A stretch of 64,000 nucleotides of DNA from Nectonema munidae (GCA_030549495.1 JAUIRK010000860.1:401153-465152), one strand, 5' to 3'; shown: positions 22,790-35,375, counted from the first letter of the stretch. The notes: generated by a model from the letters alone, not told the origin. Translations and numbers: made by a program.

Positions 22790-23751
22790 TTTTATAACTA
22801 CTTAAATAAAGATTAAATTTTTTCAGTTGGGCTGTCATATGTCAATCAATTTTTTGACAAGGTTTGATTGATTTTTTTTAAATAAACGTGACCATTGTAT
22901 TCAGTATACATGAAAACGGGCGTATATAAATAGAAAACTTTCATATTCAGCATACATGAAAATGGGTATATATGTGTAAAAAAAACTTTGTATAAGCACT
23001 AAATCTAAAATTATCTTTTTTCAGTTGAGCTGTCATATATCAATCAATTTTTTAACAGATTTGGTTGATTTTAAAAAAAATAAACGTGACCATCGTGTTC
23101 AGCACACTTGAAAATGGGTATATATGTGTAAAAAACTTTGTATACCCATTAAAACTAAAAGTTTCTTTTTTTAGTTGAGCTGTCATATATCAATCAATTA
23201 TTGACAGGTTTGGTTGATTTTTAAAAAAAAATAAACGTGACCATCGTGTTCAACACACTTGAAAATGGGTATATAAGTGTAAAAAACTTTGTATACCCAT
23301 TTAAACTAAAAGTTTCGTTTTTTAGTTGAGCTGCCATATATCAATCAATTTTTGACAGGTATGATTAATTTAAAAAAAAATAAACGTGACCATCGTATTC
23401 AGCATACATGAAAACGGGTGTATATAAATATAAAACTTTGTATAACCATTTAAACCAAAAGTTTCTTTTTTTTACTTCAACTGTCATATATCAATCAATT
23501 TTTTGACAGGTTTGGTTGATTTTTAAAAAAAAATAAACGTGACCATCGTGTTCAGCACTCTTGAAAATGGGTATATAAGTGTAAAAAACTTTGTATACCC
23601 ATTTAAACTAAAAGTTTCTTTTTTTAGTTGAGCTGTCATATATCAATCAATTTTTGACAGGTTTGGTTGATTTAAAAAAAAATAAACGTGACCATCGTAT
23701 TCAGCATACATGAAAACGGGTGTATATAAATAGAAAACTTTGTATAACCAT
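22790..23751 (+). repeat. Tandem array B, about 150-bp units (left part)
   Basis: Units carry GAGCTGTCATATATCAATCA, TTGACAGGTTTGGTTGAT, ACGTGACCATCGTGTTCAGC and GAAAATGGGTATATA. The array is interrupted by the LINE and resumes at 28241. Array B of copy 2 is at 57760-59170. Confidence 0.85.
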
Positions 23752-23789
23752 CACTTTTTCGCTTTGCGCTTCCGTTATCACACACTTTT

Positions 23790-23794
23790 TTGTT

Positions 23795-23851
<57 letters not shown>

Positions 23852-25195
23852 ACTGCTTACTGCTTACTCTCTCTTTCCTCATATTTCCTCATCCTTTCTC
23901 ACTGTACTCACGCACACTCGCCTTCTCACTCACTCAATACATACTCTTCCTGTTTTCTCAGTGAATGCAGAAGAAGAAAAGAGAAAAAGATGCTCGAGTC
24001 AACCCCGACTGGAGCCAAGTAAATTAATTTCACATAAGGATTTATTAGAGGTAGTTCGCAAAAACCTCACAAACAATGACGTAGATAGCGATTCCAGCAC
24101 CAATTCCTCGCCCACCAACAAGAGAGCTCACACCTCGGACAACTCCGATGGTGAATTTATAAAGGTCACGGGGCGCAGTAAGAGACCCTCACACCCCAAG
24201 GTGGCAAATATGACAAAGCCAAAATATCTCACAATATTTCTAAGGAACATGCCTAACTTGGGTAGCAAGTTAAGTACTTACAAGGCGATTTTGGCCCAGA
24301 AGCCTAAACTTAAGATAGTCAACATGTTCAAGTTGGCTAAGTTGAATTTAATTAAGGTCTTGGTGGAAGATAACGATTCCAAGGAAGCGTTACTTCAACC
24401 ATTTCCCCAGTGGCCTTTTGTCAAGGGTTATTTGCCAAGAGCTAAAGCCTGTGCTATTGTTCTCAAGGGCTTAACCATGCAAGATGCACCAGACGTATCG
24501 GTGGCAGTTAAAGATCTAGGATTTTCTAACACTGTGGAACCACTGTTTAAAAATATGACAAGGGGATCTTGTTTAAAAGTCAACCTTGAGAATCAGGCAA
24601 CTGTAGACCAGTTGACCAAAAATGGCCTGATTATCCTAGGTCTAAAATTTGCCTGCCATGAATTCCTACCCAAGTCTAAAGCATTACAGTGTTACAAATG
24701 CCAAAAATTAGGACACGTGTCGGCTGCTTGCCCAAACAAAGAATGTTGTCTTATTTGTGGAGGTGAGCACGACCGTCGCACGTGTAAGTCAGTCAAACCA
24801 ACGGTCATAAAATGCTATCTTTGTGGGGGTGAGGGACACTCAGCTGCCTACAACAACTGCCCAACAAGCTAGCCTCTCTTCAACAAAAAGAATCTGCAAA
24901 AAGAACTCAAGTAGCTACAAAAAAAGAGGTAAAGGTAACAACAAAGGTAAAGCCGGCTCAGGTATACAAGCCAACACCGAACATTCCATCTGACCCAGTA
25001 TTAGCTAGTACCTCTTACTCCCAAGTTGTAACTAGTCCCGCATTACCCAAGGCACATATAGTAAATGAGCACTCCTTCTCTGAGGATGCCATTTTAAAAA
25101 TAGCGCTCTCTATTTTCAAATCACCACTGTTCAAAGAACAGTTGGAGAAAATGGTGAGCGCAGTGGCTGCGGACCTCCTACTAGAGTGTCAGTAA
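23790..25195 (+). pseudogene. LINE ORF1, zinc-knuckle RNA-binding protein, one frameshift
   Basis: Open from 23790 to a stop at 24872, then in the next frame to 25195. The (CT)n run gives an artificial Leu-Ser stretch at the beginning; the true start is uncertain, the first in-frame ATG being near 24208. The middle contains the Jockey-like gag fold region (KYLTIFLRNMPN, FVKGYLPRAKACAIVL). The zinc knuckles are CYKCQKLGHVSAACP, CCLICGGEHDRRTC and CYLCGGEGHSAAYNNC. A stop right after the last knuckle is followed in another frame by a Ser/Pro/Lys tail ending FKEQLEKMVSAVAADLLLEC, the usual C-terminus, so a single frameshift near 24868 explains the break. ORF1 proteins coat the LINE RNA and help form the RNP. 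Confidence 0.8.
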
Positions 25196-25221
25196 ATAGG
25201 ATAGTGTAGTGCCAATCTGTA

Positions 25222-27460
25222 ATGCTCAAATTTTTACACTTCAACATCAACGGCTTGGCTAAGAAACGTAGTGCTCTAATTGAGCTCCTTACCGAAAATA
25301 ATATAGATGTCTTCTCTCTGAATGAAGTCAAATCTCAAGCCAAATATTCCATCCGCATCCTTGGATATAGAACATTTGTGCATCCTGGTACAAGCCACTC
25401 GCGAGGTCTAGCGATGGGTGTGCGAGAGGGGTTAAAGGTTTCCAGTTTCACGATAAGTGACTCTGGAGGCTCGATGGCACTGAAGCTTGATCTTGGCAGA
25501 GCTGGACATTTAGTTGTGCTGGGTTGTTACAACCCGCCTAGTAACCCTCTGTTGGACTACGAATTTATTGAAAAATATCTTCGTTCCTCCGATAAGGTGC
25601 TACTACTAGGTGACCTAAACGCTCACCACACTAGACTGTTTAGTGAAACCAATAGCGCGGCTGGCACCGACTTACTCAAGTTGGTAGAGGATTCGTATGC
25701 GTTTATCGCTAACGATCCAACACCGACTCGTGAAAAGAATGTGTTAGACCTTGCAATCATGTCTTTTAATCTAAGACCACTTCTAGCCTCAATAGTGGTT
25801 ATCCAGGATTGCTGTGTATCTGATCACAAGCCCTTGTTGGTCACAGTTTCTTTAGGTCCACAATTCAGGGCTGACAAGGGAAATTTAGTGAAGAGGTGGG
25901 TCTTCAGCCAAGCCAACTGGGATAGGTTTAGGTCGCTACTAAATGATTCAGCCCGGCGGGTCATGATGTGCATAGGAGTAAAACCTCCTGAGGAACTCGC
26001 GGAGTGTGTCAACGATGCTATTCTCTCCGCGGCACGAGAGGCAGTTCCCTTGAAGGAGGTTAGAAAATACGAAAATCCAATTCCGAAGAATGTCCTATTA
26101 CTCATCAAAGAAAAACGAGCTCTCTATAGAAAATACATTCACACTAGGGAAGCCGAGACAAAGAATCTCATCAATCGATTACAAAAACTCATTAGGAAAA
26201 AGCTCGGCGAAACCACATCTAGGAAAGTCACTAGCATCACAAAAGCCTCTAACCCGCTACAGGGCTCTTCGAAGTTCTGGAACCTGGTTAGAGGGCTGAA
26301 GCCTGGCTGCAAAGGTCCAACGTCGGTCACTTGGAATAACCGAACAGCCATTGAGGCGGAAGATAAATGTGCTCTGCTTGCTGATTATTACCAAGATGTG
26401 TATAGGACAAATCCAGGTCCGAAAAATTTTAATTCTGAAATTGAGTTTTTTAGGCGTTTACCTGCGACGAACGACACTAACTTCATCCTAGAGGATCTGG
26501 TTCAAATCATTAAAAAGCTTAAAGCTAGGAAAGCGGCGGGATGGGAAGAAGTTAGTAATCTATTCATCAAGAATCTTATCCCTAGGTTTAGGGACGTCTT
26601 GCTGGCAATATATAACTCTTTTATAAAAGATGGGTTTTACCCAGACTGCTATAAAAGGACTATACTTATTTGTGTGCCAAAGGCTGGCAAGAAGAGCGGC
26701 AAACCGAGTGACCTACGGCCTATCAGTCTTCTCCCTTGTCTGAGCAAAGTGTATGACAAATTAATTTTTGGAGTACTCGATGCTTGGTGCAAGGAGCATG
26801 CAATAATCCCAAAAGAACAGTTTGGATTCCAAAAAGGTTTGTCAACAAATCATGCTCTGCTTACCTTGCATCATGATGTTGCAAAAAGCTTAAATGATGG
26901 CCTCTACGTAGGGATGATATCTTACGACCTGGAGAAGGCTTTTGATACGGTCTGCCACCTAAAATATCTAGGAATCAATTGGGATGCAGGATTTAGTTTT
27001 CATCGTGAAGCTCACGAAAAGATAAAAAAAAAAGGGGAAGAAGGATCTAGTGCTATATGGATTTCTTAAAGACCTTGGGGTCAATTCCACGGTGGTAGGC
27101 AAGGTCATTAAAATCCTAACAATGCCGAAATTGACTTATGGAAACTCCATTTTGGGATGCCTTCCCTCAACTTGGACCAACAAAATAGATGACCTCGTGT
27201 ATAAACTTTTTAGGACTGTTTATGGCAACCCTTTCACTATTGCTCATAGCCGGACCTCCTTTTCTTGGTTCCAGAAAAGGTTGGAGAAATTAAATAAAAA
27301 GTTTATTGAAAAATTAAGAACACACAAGCATTGCCCACAATTATGCCAAGCTTGGGAGCTCACGCAAACCCAGGCTGAAGCGTTCTTGGGGGTATATGCT
27401 AAAAAAAAGAGAAAAATTATCCTAGGTGACTACCCATATACAATAGCCCCCAAGCAATAG
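25222..27460 (+). pseudogene. LINE ORF2: APE endonuclease plus reverse transcriptase lacking its core
   Basis: Starts at ATG 25222, 26 bp after ORF1. Residues 1-215 are an apurinic-type endonuclease: FNINGLAKK, SLNEVKS, GDLNAHH and SDHKPLL are its catalytic blocks. The reverse transcriptase begins with LRPISLLPCLSKVYDKL and reaches YDLEKAFD, which holds the first catalytic Asp. The next residues (KYLGINWDAGFSF) belong to the region after the palm, so roughly 150-200 residues including the YADD box have been lost in frame. A frame change near 27065 leads to 27050-27460, the C-terminal thumb region (LTYGNSILGCLPS). Family: Jockey-like by ORF1 and endonuclease, not proven. Confidence 0.85.
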
Positions 27461-28240
27461 GGAATTCTGCGTTCTGCGATATAGTTCTGTTTTTTTCTGA
27501 GTTCTAGATCCGCCTACCTAAATTTAGGATTGGCACAAGGTAAAAGTCCCAAAACAGTTTCATGTTACGAGCTAGGTTAGGCATAGTCGGTAATCTGGCC
27601 TCTATAGGAGTCCGCTTGTAGGACCGTTTAAACATTCCAATATTAAAACATATATCCTAGGGACGACATTTAGGGATGGAGTCAAATTCCAGGGGTAGAT
27701 TGTTCCTAACCTAGCATGCCTTAAATTATGTATATCTTTCTTAACCCTATAACATGTATCAAATATTATTTATTAATAATATATAAGATATTGCATGCCT
27801 TCAAACGCTTCTATTTTTGTAGCATATACCTTTTATAATCATATTCTTTTATTTAGGAACAAGATATATTCCGTTGTGCCGGTTTTTTACCCTGGTTTTC
27901 TTCCTCTGAAGAATTCAAAGGTTTTTACGGTTAGGTAGTGCTCTAGCGACGCGATTCTACGTGGTTAGTAATCAAGCTATCACTAGACAATAAGTTTGTT
28001 TCCCAAATTGGGAGCGTTCGCGTTAGGATTGTATCGTTCTCTCAGTTGTATTTATATATTGTCACATAAATTCTTGTAAAATACTATATATAATAGAGCT
28101 ATTCTTTTGTAACAAGGGCCGATTGGTGTTTAGTGGGATGGAAAGCCCAGTTAGACTTGGACTCAGCATTCCGGGCGGGCCACGATATCCGAAAGGATGG
28201 GTGCGAACGTCACAAAACAACTTAATTAATTAATTAATTA

Positions 28241-28637
28241 ATAACCATTTAAACTAAAAGTTTCTTTTTTCAGTTGAGCTGTCATATATCAATCAATTTT
28301 TTGACAGGTTTGGTTGATTTTAAAAAAAAATAAACGTGACCATGGTGTTCAGTGCACTTTAAAATGGGTATATATGTGGAAAAATTTTTGTATACCCATT
28401 TAAACTAAAAGTTTCTTTTTTTAGTTGAGCTGTCAAATATCAATCAATTTTTGACAAGTTTGATTGATTTTTATAAAAAATAAATATCACGATCAGATTC
28501 GCAATCAATCATTTAGTAGGTTCTTGCGAAAATTTTGTAAAAATTTGCAATCATTCAAGAAAAACCGAGGGGTGGGGCTAAAATAGCCCCCCCCCCCCCA
28601 TCACTGAGGAAATGAAAATAGGCCGTCACTAATAGGG
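28241..28637 (+). repeat. Array B (right part) and right end of the piggyBac-like element
   Basis: Two further B units, then a short tail with a poly-C run (28587-28599) and the right terminal repeat ending at 28637. Confidence 0.85.
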
Positions 28638-28641
28638 TTAA

Positions 28642-28800
28642 TACAAGGACGCTTTAAACATGTAAACTTCCTGAAAAATATATTATATTGCCTAATATCT
28701 AAGCAGAAACTTGCTAGTTTTTTGTAATATATTTGATGGGAGCAGAGGCGTACCCAGAATTTTTTTCTGGGGGGGGGGCAAAGTTGGAGTCTAATTAATT
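28642..28800 (+). repeat. Duplicated flank, right part, with a hAT-like terminal sequence
   Basis: Continues the match to 63860-64000. From 28743 it reads CAGAGGCGTACCCAGAATTT and then a long G tract, the typical look of a hAT left end (CAGAGGCGTA...GGGGG). No right end or transposase could be paired with it. Confidence 0.6.
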
Positions 28801-29079
28801 TTAAAAAATTTTAACTATTTCAAAAACTTATTAGTTAAGTTTATTCCAATCAGTAATGGTTGCAATTCTTACCTCTCTCTTCAGCTTCTGAATTTATTTG
28901 GCAACAAAAGCTAACAACCAAAAAAATGAGATCTTCATTACTTGAAAAGAAAAAGTTTGACTAACAACAAATGAACTTTACCAAATTTTGTTTTTTTTTA
29001 ATTATCAACATAATAATGAAGAAACGTAAGACTAAATCTTGGGCTACTTCCTGATAATTTTAAAGATTATTTTGACACA
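28801..29079. other. Unassigned stretch
   Basis: Between the hAT-like end and the LINE below; no open frame. It may hold the interior of the hAT-like element or the 5' region of the LINE. Confidence 0.3.
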
Positions 29080-30610
29080 AACTTTTCATTAGGATTAAGA
29101 TGGGTATGTTTCAATTGCTTAAATAACTCTAAAACAATAAAATCCTTGAATTCAAAAGTGATTGAAAAGTTGAACTCGATAGATAATCAAATTTCTTTAT
29201 CAAGTTCGAATATTATTAAAGAATTTGTTGAAAACATACACGAAGAGTTTAAAACCTTGAATTCAGAAATACTTTCACTAAAAAAGCAAGTTTCTCTAAT
29301 CTCCAAGTCTGACTCGACAAATACTTTACAGCGTACCACTACAAGTTATTCAGATGCGGTCAAAACAAATCACAATCTTTTTTTGAAAACAAGTACTGGG
29401 AATAATGAGTTAGTTAGAGACTGTCTTAATGATGTAAAAGTCAACTACATTAAAGAAAAGTCAAAAATTATGAAAATATCTTTGCCTGATGACTCTTCTT
29501 TGAAAAAAGCAGAAAGTATTTTAGAAGAAAATAATATAGAGTTCAAAAAGAATAAAAGACTATATCCTAAGATTAAAGTAACAATTCCTGACGATGTGGA
29601 CGATATTATTGTAACTGAGGAAATTTTGAGAAAGAATGGCTCACTGAATAAATTGGTTGAGGAAGGTGGTGTATTTAATTTTCTTTTTTCTTTTCGTTCT
29701 AAATTCAAAAGTACGAAGTGCGCTATTTTCAAATGTGATAGTAATGTGTATAATTATATCAAAAATTTTGATTTTTACCTATTTGTTAGGTACAATAAAT
29801 GTAAATGTTACACATACTTGTCAAATTTACAGTGTAACAAATGTTACTCCTTCCAATCTCTTTTTGAATGGGCACTGAAAAATGGCATGGAAATTAATTA
29901 CAACAAATCGAAACTAATGATATTTTCAAATAATAAACATTCTAATAAAACTTTGGGTAAATTGTGTTTTGAGTTTGTTGATCATTTCCACTTACTAGGG
30001 TAACAATTGATTCGAATTTGAATTGGAAAAAACACACCTCTTGTGTTAACAGTTAACTTTCCAAAATAGTAGGCGTTCTGAAATCAGTAAGAAGTGTTCT
30101 GCCATTGAATGTAAGACTATTGTTATATAACTCTTTCTTTTTACCGCACATCAATTATGGTATAACTTTATGGCGCCACAGTAATCTTACAATTTTAGAA
30201 AAAACACAGAAAAAAGCTTTGAGATATATATATAATACCAATTATATTTGCCATACCAATAATCTATTTCTGGTAAATAAAATCCTTAAAGTAAATGATT
30301 TGTTTCATTTCAAACTTGCTGTGTATATATTTAAATTATTTAAGGGAAGTTACCCAAAATTTTTAACAATATTTTAGACTTTTTCTCTTATGATTTCAGA
30401 TATGACCTTCGCAACAAAAATATAGCTCGTTTGCCTTACTAAAACAGAGTGAAATATTATCAAACCCTAAAATATAAATTATCAAACTTTTGGAATTCGA
30501 ATACTCATATACTCAACCTTATAAATCTAAATATTAGGTCTTTCAAAAAAACACTGAAAATAGAGTATACTGAAAAATACAGATCGGTGTGTGTAATTCC
30601 TAACTGCTAC
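29080..30610 (+). pseudogene. CR1/L2-like LINE reduced to ORF1 and the RT C-terminus
   Basis: ORF1 reads from about 29083 (LGLRWVCFNCLN, the end of a PHD-like zinc finger) through a coiled-coil-prone segment (29146-29310), a central domain (29440-29690, RLYPKIKVTIPDD) and a degenerate Cys-rich block (KCKCYTYLSNLQCNKC). Without the endonuclease or the reverse-transcriptase palm, the frame passes straight to WALKNGMEINYNKSKLMIF, which normally lies after the YADD box, and after frame breaks at 30000 and 30050 to LPHINYGITLWRHS (30105-30377) and a remnant up to about 30600. A large internal deletion of roughly 2.5 kb plus later point changes explain this. It is not the same LINE as 23752-28240; it is closer to the one at 48163-49690. 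Confidence 0.75.
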
Positions 30611-30619
30611 TCATGTTCT

Positions 30620-30801
30620 TTTCAATAGAAACCGTATAAAATATTTTATAGAATATATACCATACATTTAAATCTTTACGCTATCTATACAGATGAACTC
30701 GTGTTTTATATATGTATATATATATACTTCAAATATGAATATATGTATATGAACATTTATATTTTAATTGTATGTTCAATCTATGTATTTATATATATAT
30801 A
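30620..30801. other. A+T-rich spacer with TATA runs
   Basis: Probably LINE 3' UTR remains and simple TA repeats; nothing else seen. Confidence 0.4.
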
Positions 30802-32427
30802 TCTCATAACCTGTACGGTTGAACGCGGGTAGACAACTTGCGTGTTATCTCCTACCCGTATTTTACGATGATTCTTCTCCAACCTGTATTCTACGATGAT
30901 TCATCTCCAAACTATATACTACAATGATTCATCTCCAACCTGTATACTACGATAATTCATCTCCAACCTGTATACTACGATCATTCATCTTCAACCTGTA
31001 TACTACGATGGTTTCTATTCCATGTACAAATAACTAGGGAGACAATGTTCAACTTTCTGTTCACATTCTGCTAGATGTAAGATTTGATATACCTCATTCG
31101 GGGAGACGATGCTACATAAGTTATTACCTATATACATTATACCTGTATACTACGTTGGTTCATCTCCAACCTGTATACCGCGATAATTCATCTCCAACCT
31201 ATCAGATCATATTTTGCTAGATGTAAGATTTGATATACCTCATTCGGGGAGAGGATGTTAGATAAGTTATTAATTTTTTCACGATATTAAATAATATATT
31301 TTATCAAATAATCAAAATAAAATTCTTTTATCAAAGAATCGAAAAATATCAAAAAATATCAAACTTTCTGTTCATATTTTGCTACCTCATACGATGTTAT
31401 AAAAGTTATTACCTATACTTTGCAATTTGCACGATTTTAAATATTATATTTGTCGAATAATCAAAGAATCGAAAAATGTTCAAATCAAAAAATATTTATT
31501 CTTTTTAAATATATCGTTGGCTCCCCTTACTTTTAAAATTGAAAGATAAACCTAGTCTTTAATAATTAATTTTTATCAAATTATGCACATACGAAACTAA
31601 AAGTAAGGGGAGCCAACGATATATTTAAAAAGAATAAATATTTTTTGATTTGAACATTTTTCGATTCTTTGATTATTCGATAATAAATATTTTTTGATTT
31701 TAAAATTTTTCGATTCTTTGATTATTCGCAAATATAATATTTAAAATTGTTCAAATTGTAGAGTATAGGTAATAACTTTTGTAACATCGTATGAGGTAGC
31801 AAAATATGAACAGAAACTTTGATATTTTTTGATTTTTTAAAGAATATTTTTCGATTCTTTGATTACAGAATTTTATTTTGATTATTTGATAAAATATATT
31901 ATTTAATATCGTGAAAAAATTAATAACTTATCTAACATCCTCTCCCCGAATGAGGTATATCAAATCTTACATCTAGCAAAATATGTACTGATAGGTTGGA
32001 GATGAATTATCGCGGTATACAGGTTGGAGATGAACCAATGAATTATCGCGGTATACAGGTTGGAGATGAACCAACGTAGTATACAGGTATAATGTATATA
32101 GGTAATAACTTATGTAGCATCGTCTCCCCGAATGAGGTATATCAAATCTTACATCTAGGAGAATGTGAACAGAAAGTTGAACATTGTCTCCCTAGTTATT
32201 TGTACATGGAATAGAAACCATCGTAGTATACAGGTTGAAGATGAATGATCGTAGTATACAGGCTGGAGATGAATTATCGTAGTATACAGGTTGGAGATGA
32301 ATCATTGTAGTATATAGTTTGGAGATGAATCATCGTAGAATACAGGTTGGAGAAGAATCATCGTAATATACGGGTTGGAGATAAAACGCAAGTTGTCTAC
32401 CCGCGTTCAACCGTACAGGTTATGAGA
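30802..32427. mobile_element. Foldback element, complete copy 1
   Basis: 1626 bp, TCTCATAACCTGTACGG at one end and its reverse complement at the other. The two arms (about 700-800 bp each) pair over most of their length. Each arm has a tandem series of a roughly 28-bp phrase (CAACCTGTATACTACGATGA), then a GGGAGACAATGTTCAAC block, then A+T-rich repeats with ATTTTTCGATTCTTTGATTA. The centre (31503-31630) is itself an inverted repeat of CGTTGGCTCCCCTTACTTTT. No coding capacity. This fits non-autonomous foldback elements. Confidence 0.85.
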
Positions 32428-35283
32428 ATATATCATTACATATTAGAGAAGAGTTTTCTAAACTCTTTATACTGAAAAAATATTTCTTCAATATACAAAT
32501 AAATTTAGATGAGAATATATCATTACATATTAGAGAAGAGTTTTCTAAACTCTTTATACTGAAAAAATATTTCTTCAATATACAAATAAATTTAGATTCT
32601 GAAAGTAGAGTCGCTTTATAATTGGGCTGGAAATTGTCACAGAATATAGGTAAAAATTTGTCCAAATGAAAAAAGCTTTAGTTTAAAATGCATCCCTTAT
32701 CTCCTTAAATTTAATGCAGTAAACAATAATAAAAATAATATTTATCCAAAACATATTTTTTCGAATCAAAGTGTAAATCAAACCCGCATTTAAATTTTGG
32801 TTGATTAATTCAAAATCTACAAATAAATTTAGATTCTGAGTGTAGAGTCGCTTTATAATTGTGTTAGAAATTATCACATAATATAGGTAAAAATTTGTCC
32901 AAATGAAAGGAGCTTTAGTTTAAAATGCATCCCTTATAAAGGTTGTATCTAATCTAAATAAAAGTAGATTATGATTATCCAACAAAACTCATTATTTCTT
33001 CAATGTGGATGTCTAAAATTATAATTATTTTATAAAAATATAGAAATAAATTTAGGATTAAAGTGAAAAAAAAATAAATTCATGAGATTACTTATTGATA
33101 AAAATTGATTAAAACACATATTTTGATCTATTTATCTTCTCTTTAAAAATTTATATGCAATAAACAATAATAAAATAATATTTATCCAAAACATATTTTT
33201 TTCGAATCAAAGTGTAAATCAAACCCGCACTTCAAAAGAAGTAAAAAACTAATGTTAATATATAAAAAACTGAAAACTAAAATGATTTTATAAAAATCTA
33301 AAAATAAATAGTGGACTACGATTATCCAACAAAACTTGTACATTCGATCTACATTTTTCACTTCAAAAATAATTTTAAATTTAATAGAAAAAAATTATAC
33401 TGACCAATAAAAAAAACGAAGGTTAATTTATAAAAAAAATGGAAAAACTAATACTATTTTATAAAAATCTACAAATAAATTTAGATTCTGAGAGTAGAGT
33501 CGCTTTATAATTGTGCTGGAAATTGTCACATAATATAGGTAAAAATTTGTCATAATGAAAGGAGCTTTAGTTTTAAATGCATCCCTTATGTGCTAATTAA
33601 TGGTATGAAGCCCATGGAAAATAAAAACAGTAAAATGGCATTTCTTAAGTACTTATGATATAAGTAATGTATTCTGAAAGCCCATAAAAAATGCTTTAAT
33701 TTGGTATATCGCATGATGCATTTTGTTGAGAAATGTGAAAGTTATAAGCGTTTTAATATTTGACTAAGATTTAAGCTAGGAACACTACAAATAAACTAAG
33801 CGTACACTAGCCCGATAAAATAAACCACACACGCGTGCTAAAGATGTGGTGAAGCGTATGCGAGATAAGAATTCACTGCGCTCACAAACGCGTAATGCAA
33901 GATGTGTTAATCTTTCTTCGCATAGTTATGCTCTAAAATCAATCAATAATGTGATTTATTCTTCGCACACTGTCGGTATAAATATAACGAATGCCCTTCG
34001 TTAAAAATTAGAAAGGTTGTATCTAAACTAAATAAAAGTAGACTACGATTATCCAACAAAACTCGTACATTCAATCGACAAAACCACACACGCGTGCTAA
34101 AGATGTGGTGAAGCGTATGTGAGATAAGAATTCACTGCGCTCACAAACGCGTAATGCAAAATGTGTTCATCTTTCTTCGCATAATTATGCTCTAAAATCA
34201 ATCAATAATGTGATTTATTCTTCGCACACTGTCGGTATAATTTTTAACGAATGCCCTTCGTTAAAAATTAGAAAGGTTGTATCTAAACTAAATAAAAGTA
34301 GACTACGATTATCAAACAAAACTCTTACATTTAATCGACATTTTTCACTTGAAAAAAAATTTAAAATTTATTAGAAAAATATTATACTGACCTCTACTGA
34401 CCCATAAAAAGTAAAAAATATATATTAATTTTCGACAGTTTTATTTAACTATGACATTTTAAAATGTTAAAACCCATATTCTACCTTTGTGAATATAAAA
34501 TTTTGAAGAAATAATATATAAACTCATCACGTTAATTATTGGTATTTTTTGAAACTAGATAAAAGTTGACTGACCTCACATAAAAGCGAATTTTGAAAAA
34601 ATAAAAATATATTTATTTGTAAAACCTAGCGTATTTTACCCACAAAGAGTATAGCTTCAAATCTTGTACATTCGATCAACATTTTTCACTTCAAAAATAA
34701 TTTTAAATTTATAAAAAAAACATTATACTGACCTATACTACTGACCCATAAAAAGTAAAAAATATATATTAATTTTCGACAGTTTTCTTTAACTATGAAA
34801 TTTTAAAATGTGAAAAATCATATTTTACCTTTGTGAATATAAAATATTCAAAAAATATTTTATAAATTAAGAACGTTAATTATTATTGGTATTTTTTGAA
34901 ACTAGATAAAACTTGACTGACCTCACATAAAAGCAGATTTTGGAAAAATAAAAATATATTTATTTGTATAACCTAGCCTATGTTAACCACAAAGAGTATA
35001 CCTTTCCAATGACACCATTTTCAGTTAATTTTTTTTTAAAAAAGACACATTATGCTTAAACAAAAAGGTGGTCCGTAATTTTTTCAAAAATTTAGACCAA
35101 ATTTTTCAAAGTAATGTCCATTTATTAAAATTTTTTAAAACTTTTGCAAAAATAAATTATTCTAGAGTATGTAGCAAACGATAAGCTTTCTAATGATATA
35201 TATATCATGAAAAAGAAATATTGAAAAACAGTTGAATTCTTTCTTCAAATCAAACAAGTAAAAATTTTCAAAAAGTAGTATTG

Positions 35284-35290
<7 letters not shown>
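32428..35290 (-). repeat. Dispersed repeat R, inverted multi-block copy
   Basis: Reverse complement of the 43066-46934 region, with blocks rearranged. An 85-bp tandem duplication at 32430-32600; the phrase AGAGTCGCTTTATAATTGTG recurs at 32600, 32845 and 33495; block c occurs twice (33825-33990, 34085-34245); block b twice (34360-34660, 34680-34990); block a at 35030-35280. Confidence 0.8.
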
Positions 35291-35342
<52 letters not shown>

Positions 35343-35375
35343 GAATAGAATAGAATAGAATAGAATAGAATTTAT
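35281..35375. repeat. Microsatellites (TTA)n and (GAATA)n
   Basis: A run of about 20 TTA units (35281-35341), then five GAATA units. The second type often forms the tail of a LINE read on the minus strand. Confidence 0.9.

Larger units (their letters stand above)
23752..28240 (+). mobile_element. APE-type LINE (Jockey-like), internally deleted
   Basis: A 4.49-kb element on the plus strand with an 8-bp duplication ATAACCAT at 23744-23751 and 28241-28248. Its 3' end is a TTAA-repeat tail (28212-28240). It has a two-ORF layout: a nucleic-acid-binding ORF1 and an endonuclease/reverse-transcriptase ORF2. ORF2 lacks the middle of the reverse transcriptase and ORF1 has one frame change, so it is dead. 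27464-28240 is the 3' UTR and no further gene is seen in it. A (CT)n run at 23796-23849 lies near the 5' end. Confidence 0.85.
20158..28637. mobile_element. Large non-autonomous piggyBac-like element, copy 1
   Basis: Ends CCCTATCAGTGACGG and, inverted, CCCTATTAGTGACGG, flanked by TTAA on both sides (20154-20157, 28638-28641); TTAA duplication with CCC-starting ends is the piggyBac signature. The related sequence at 63860 has one TTAA and no element. Inside: poly-C tracts near each end, array A (about 20640-21590), a spacer, array B (about 22790-23750 and 28241-28500), and a LINE that entered array B. Without the LINE the element is about 3.98 kb. No piggyBac transposase is visible. Confidence 0.85.

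Noticed and set aside
23790-23900. Leu/Ser repeat protein at the start of the LINE ORF1
   Set aside because: It is a (CT)n microsatellite read in frame; the true ORF1 start is probably downstream.
28743-29100. A complete hAT element starting at CAGAGGCGTACCCAG
   Set aside because: No matching right end, target duplication or transposase could be found before the LINE begins.
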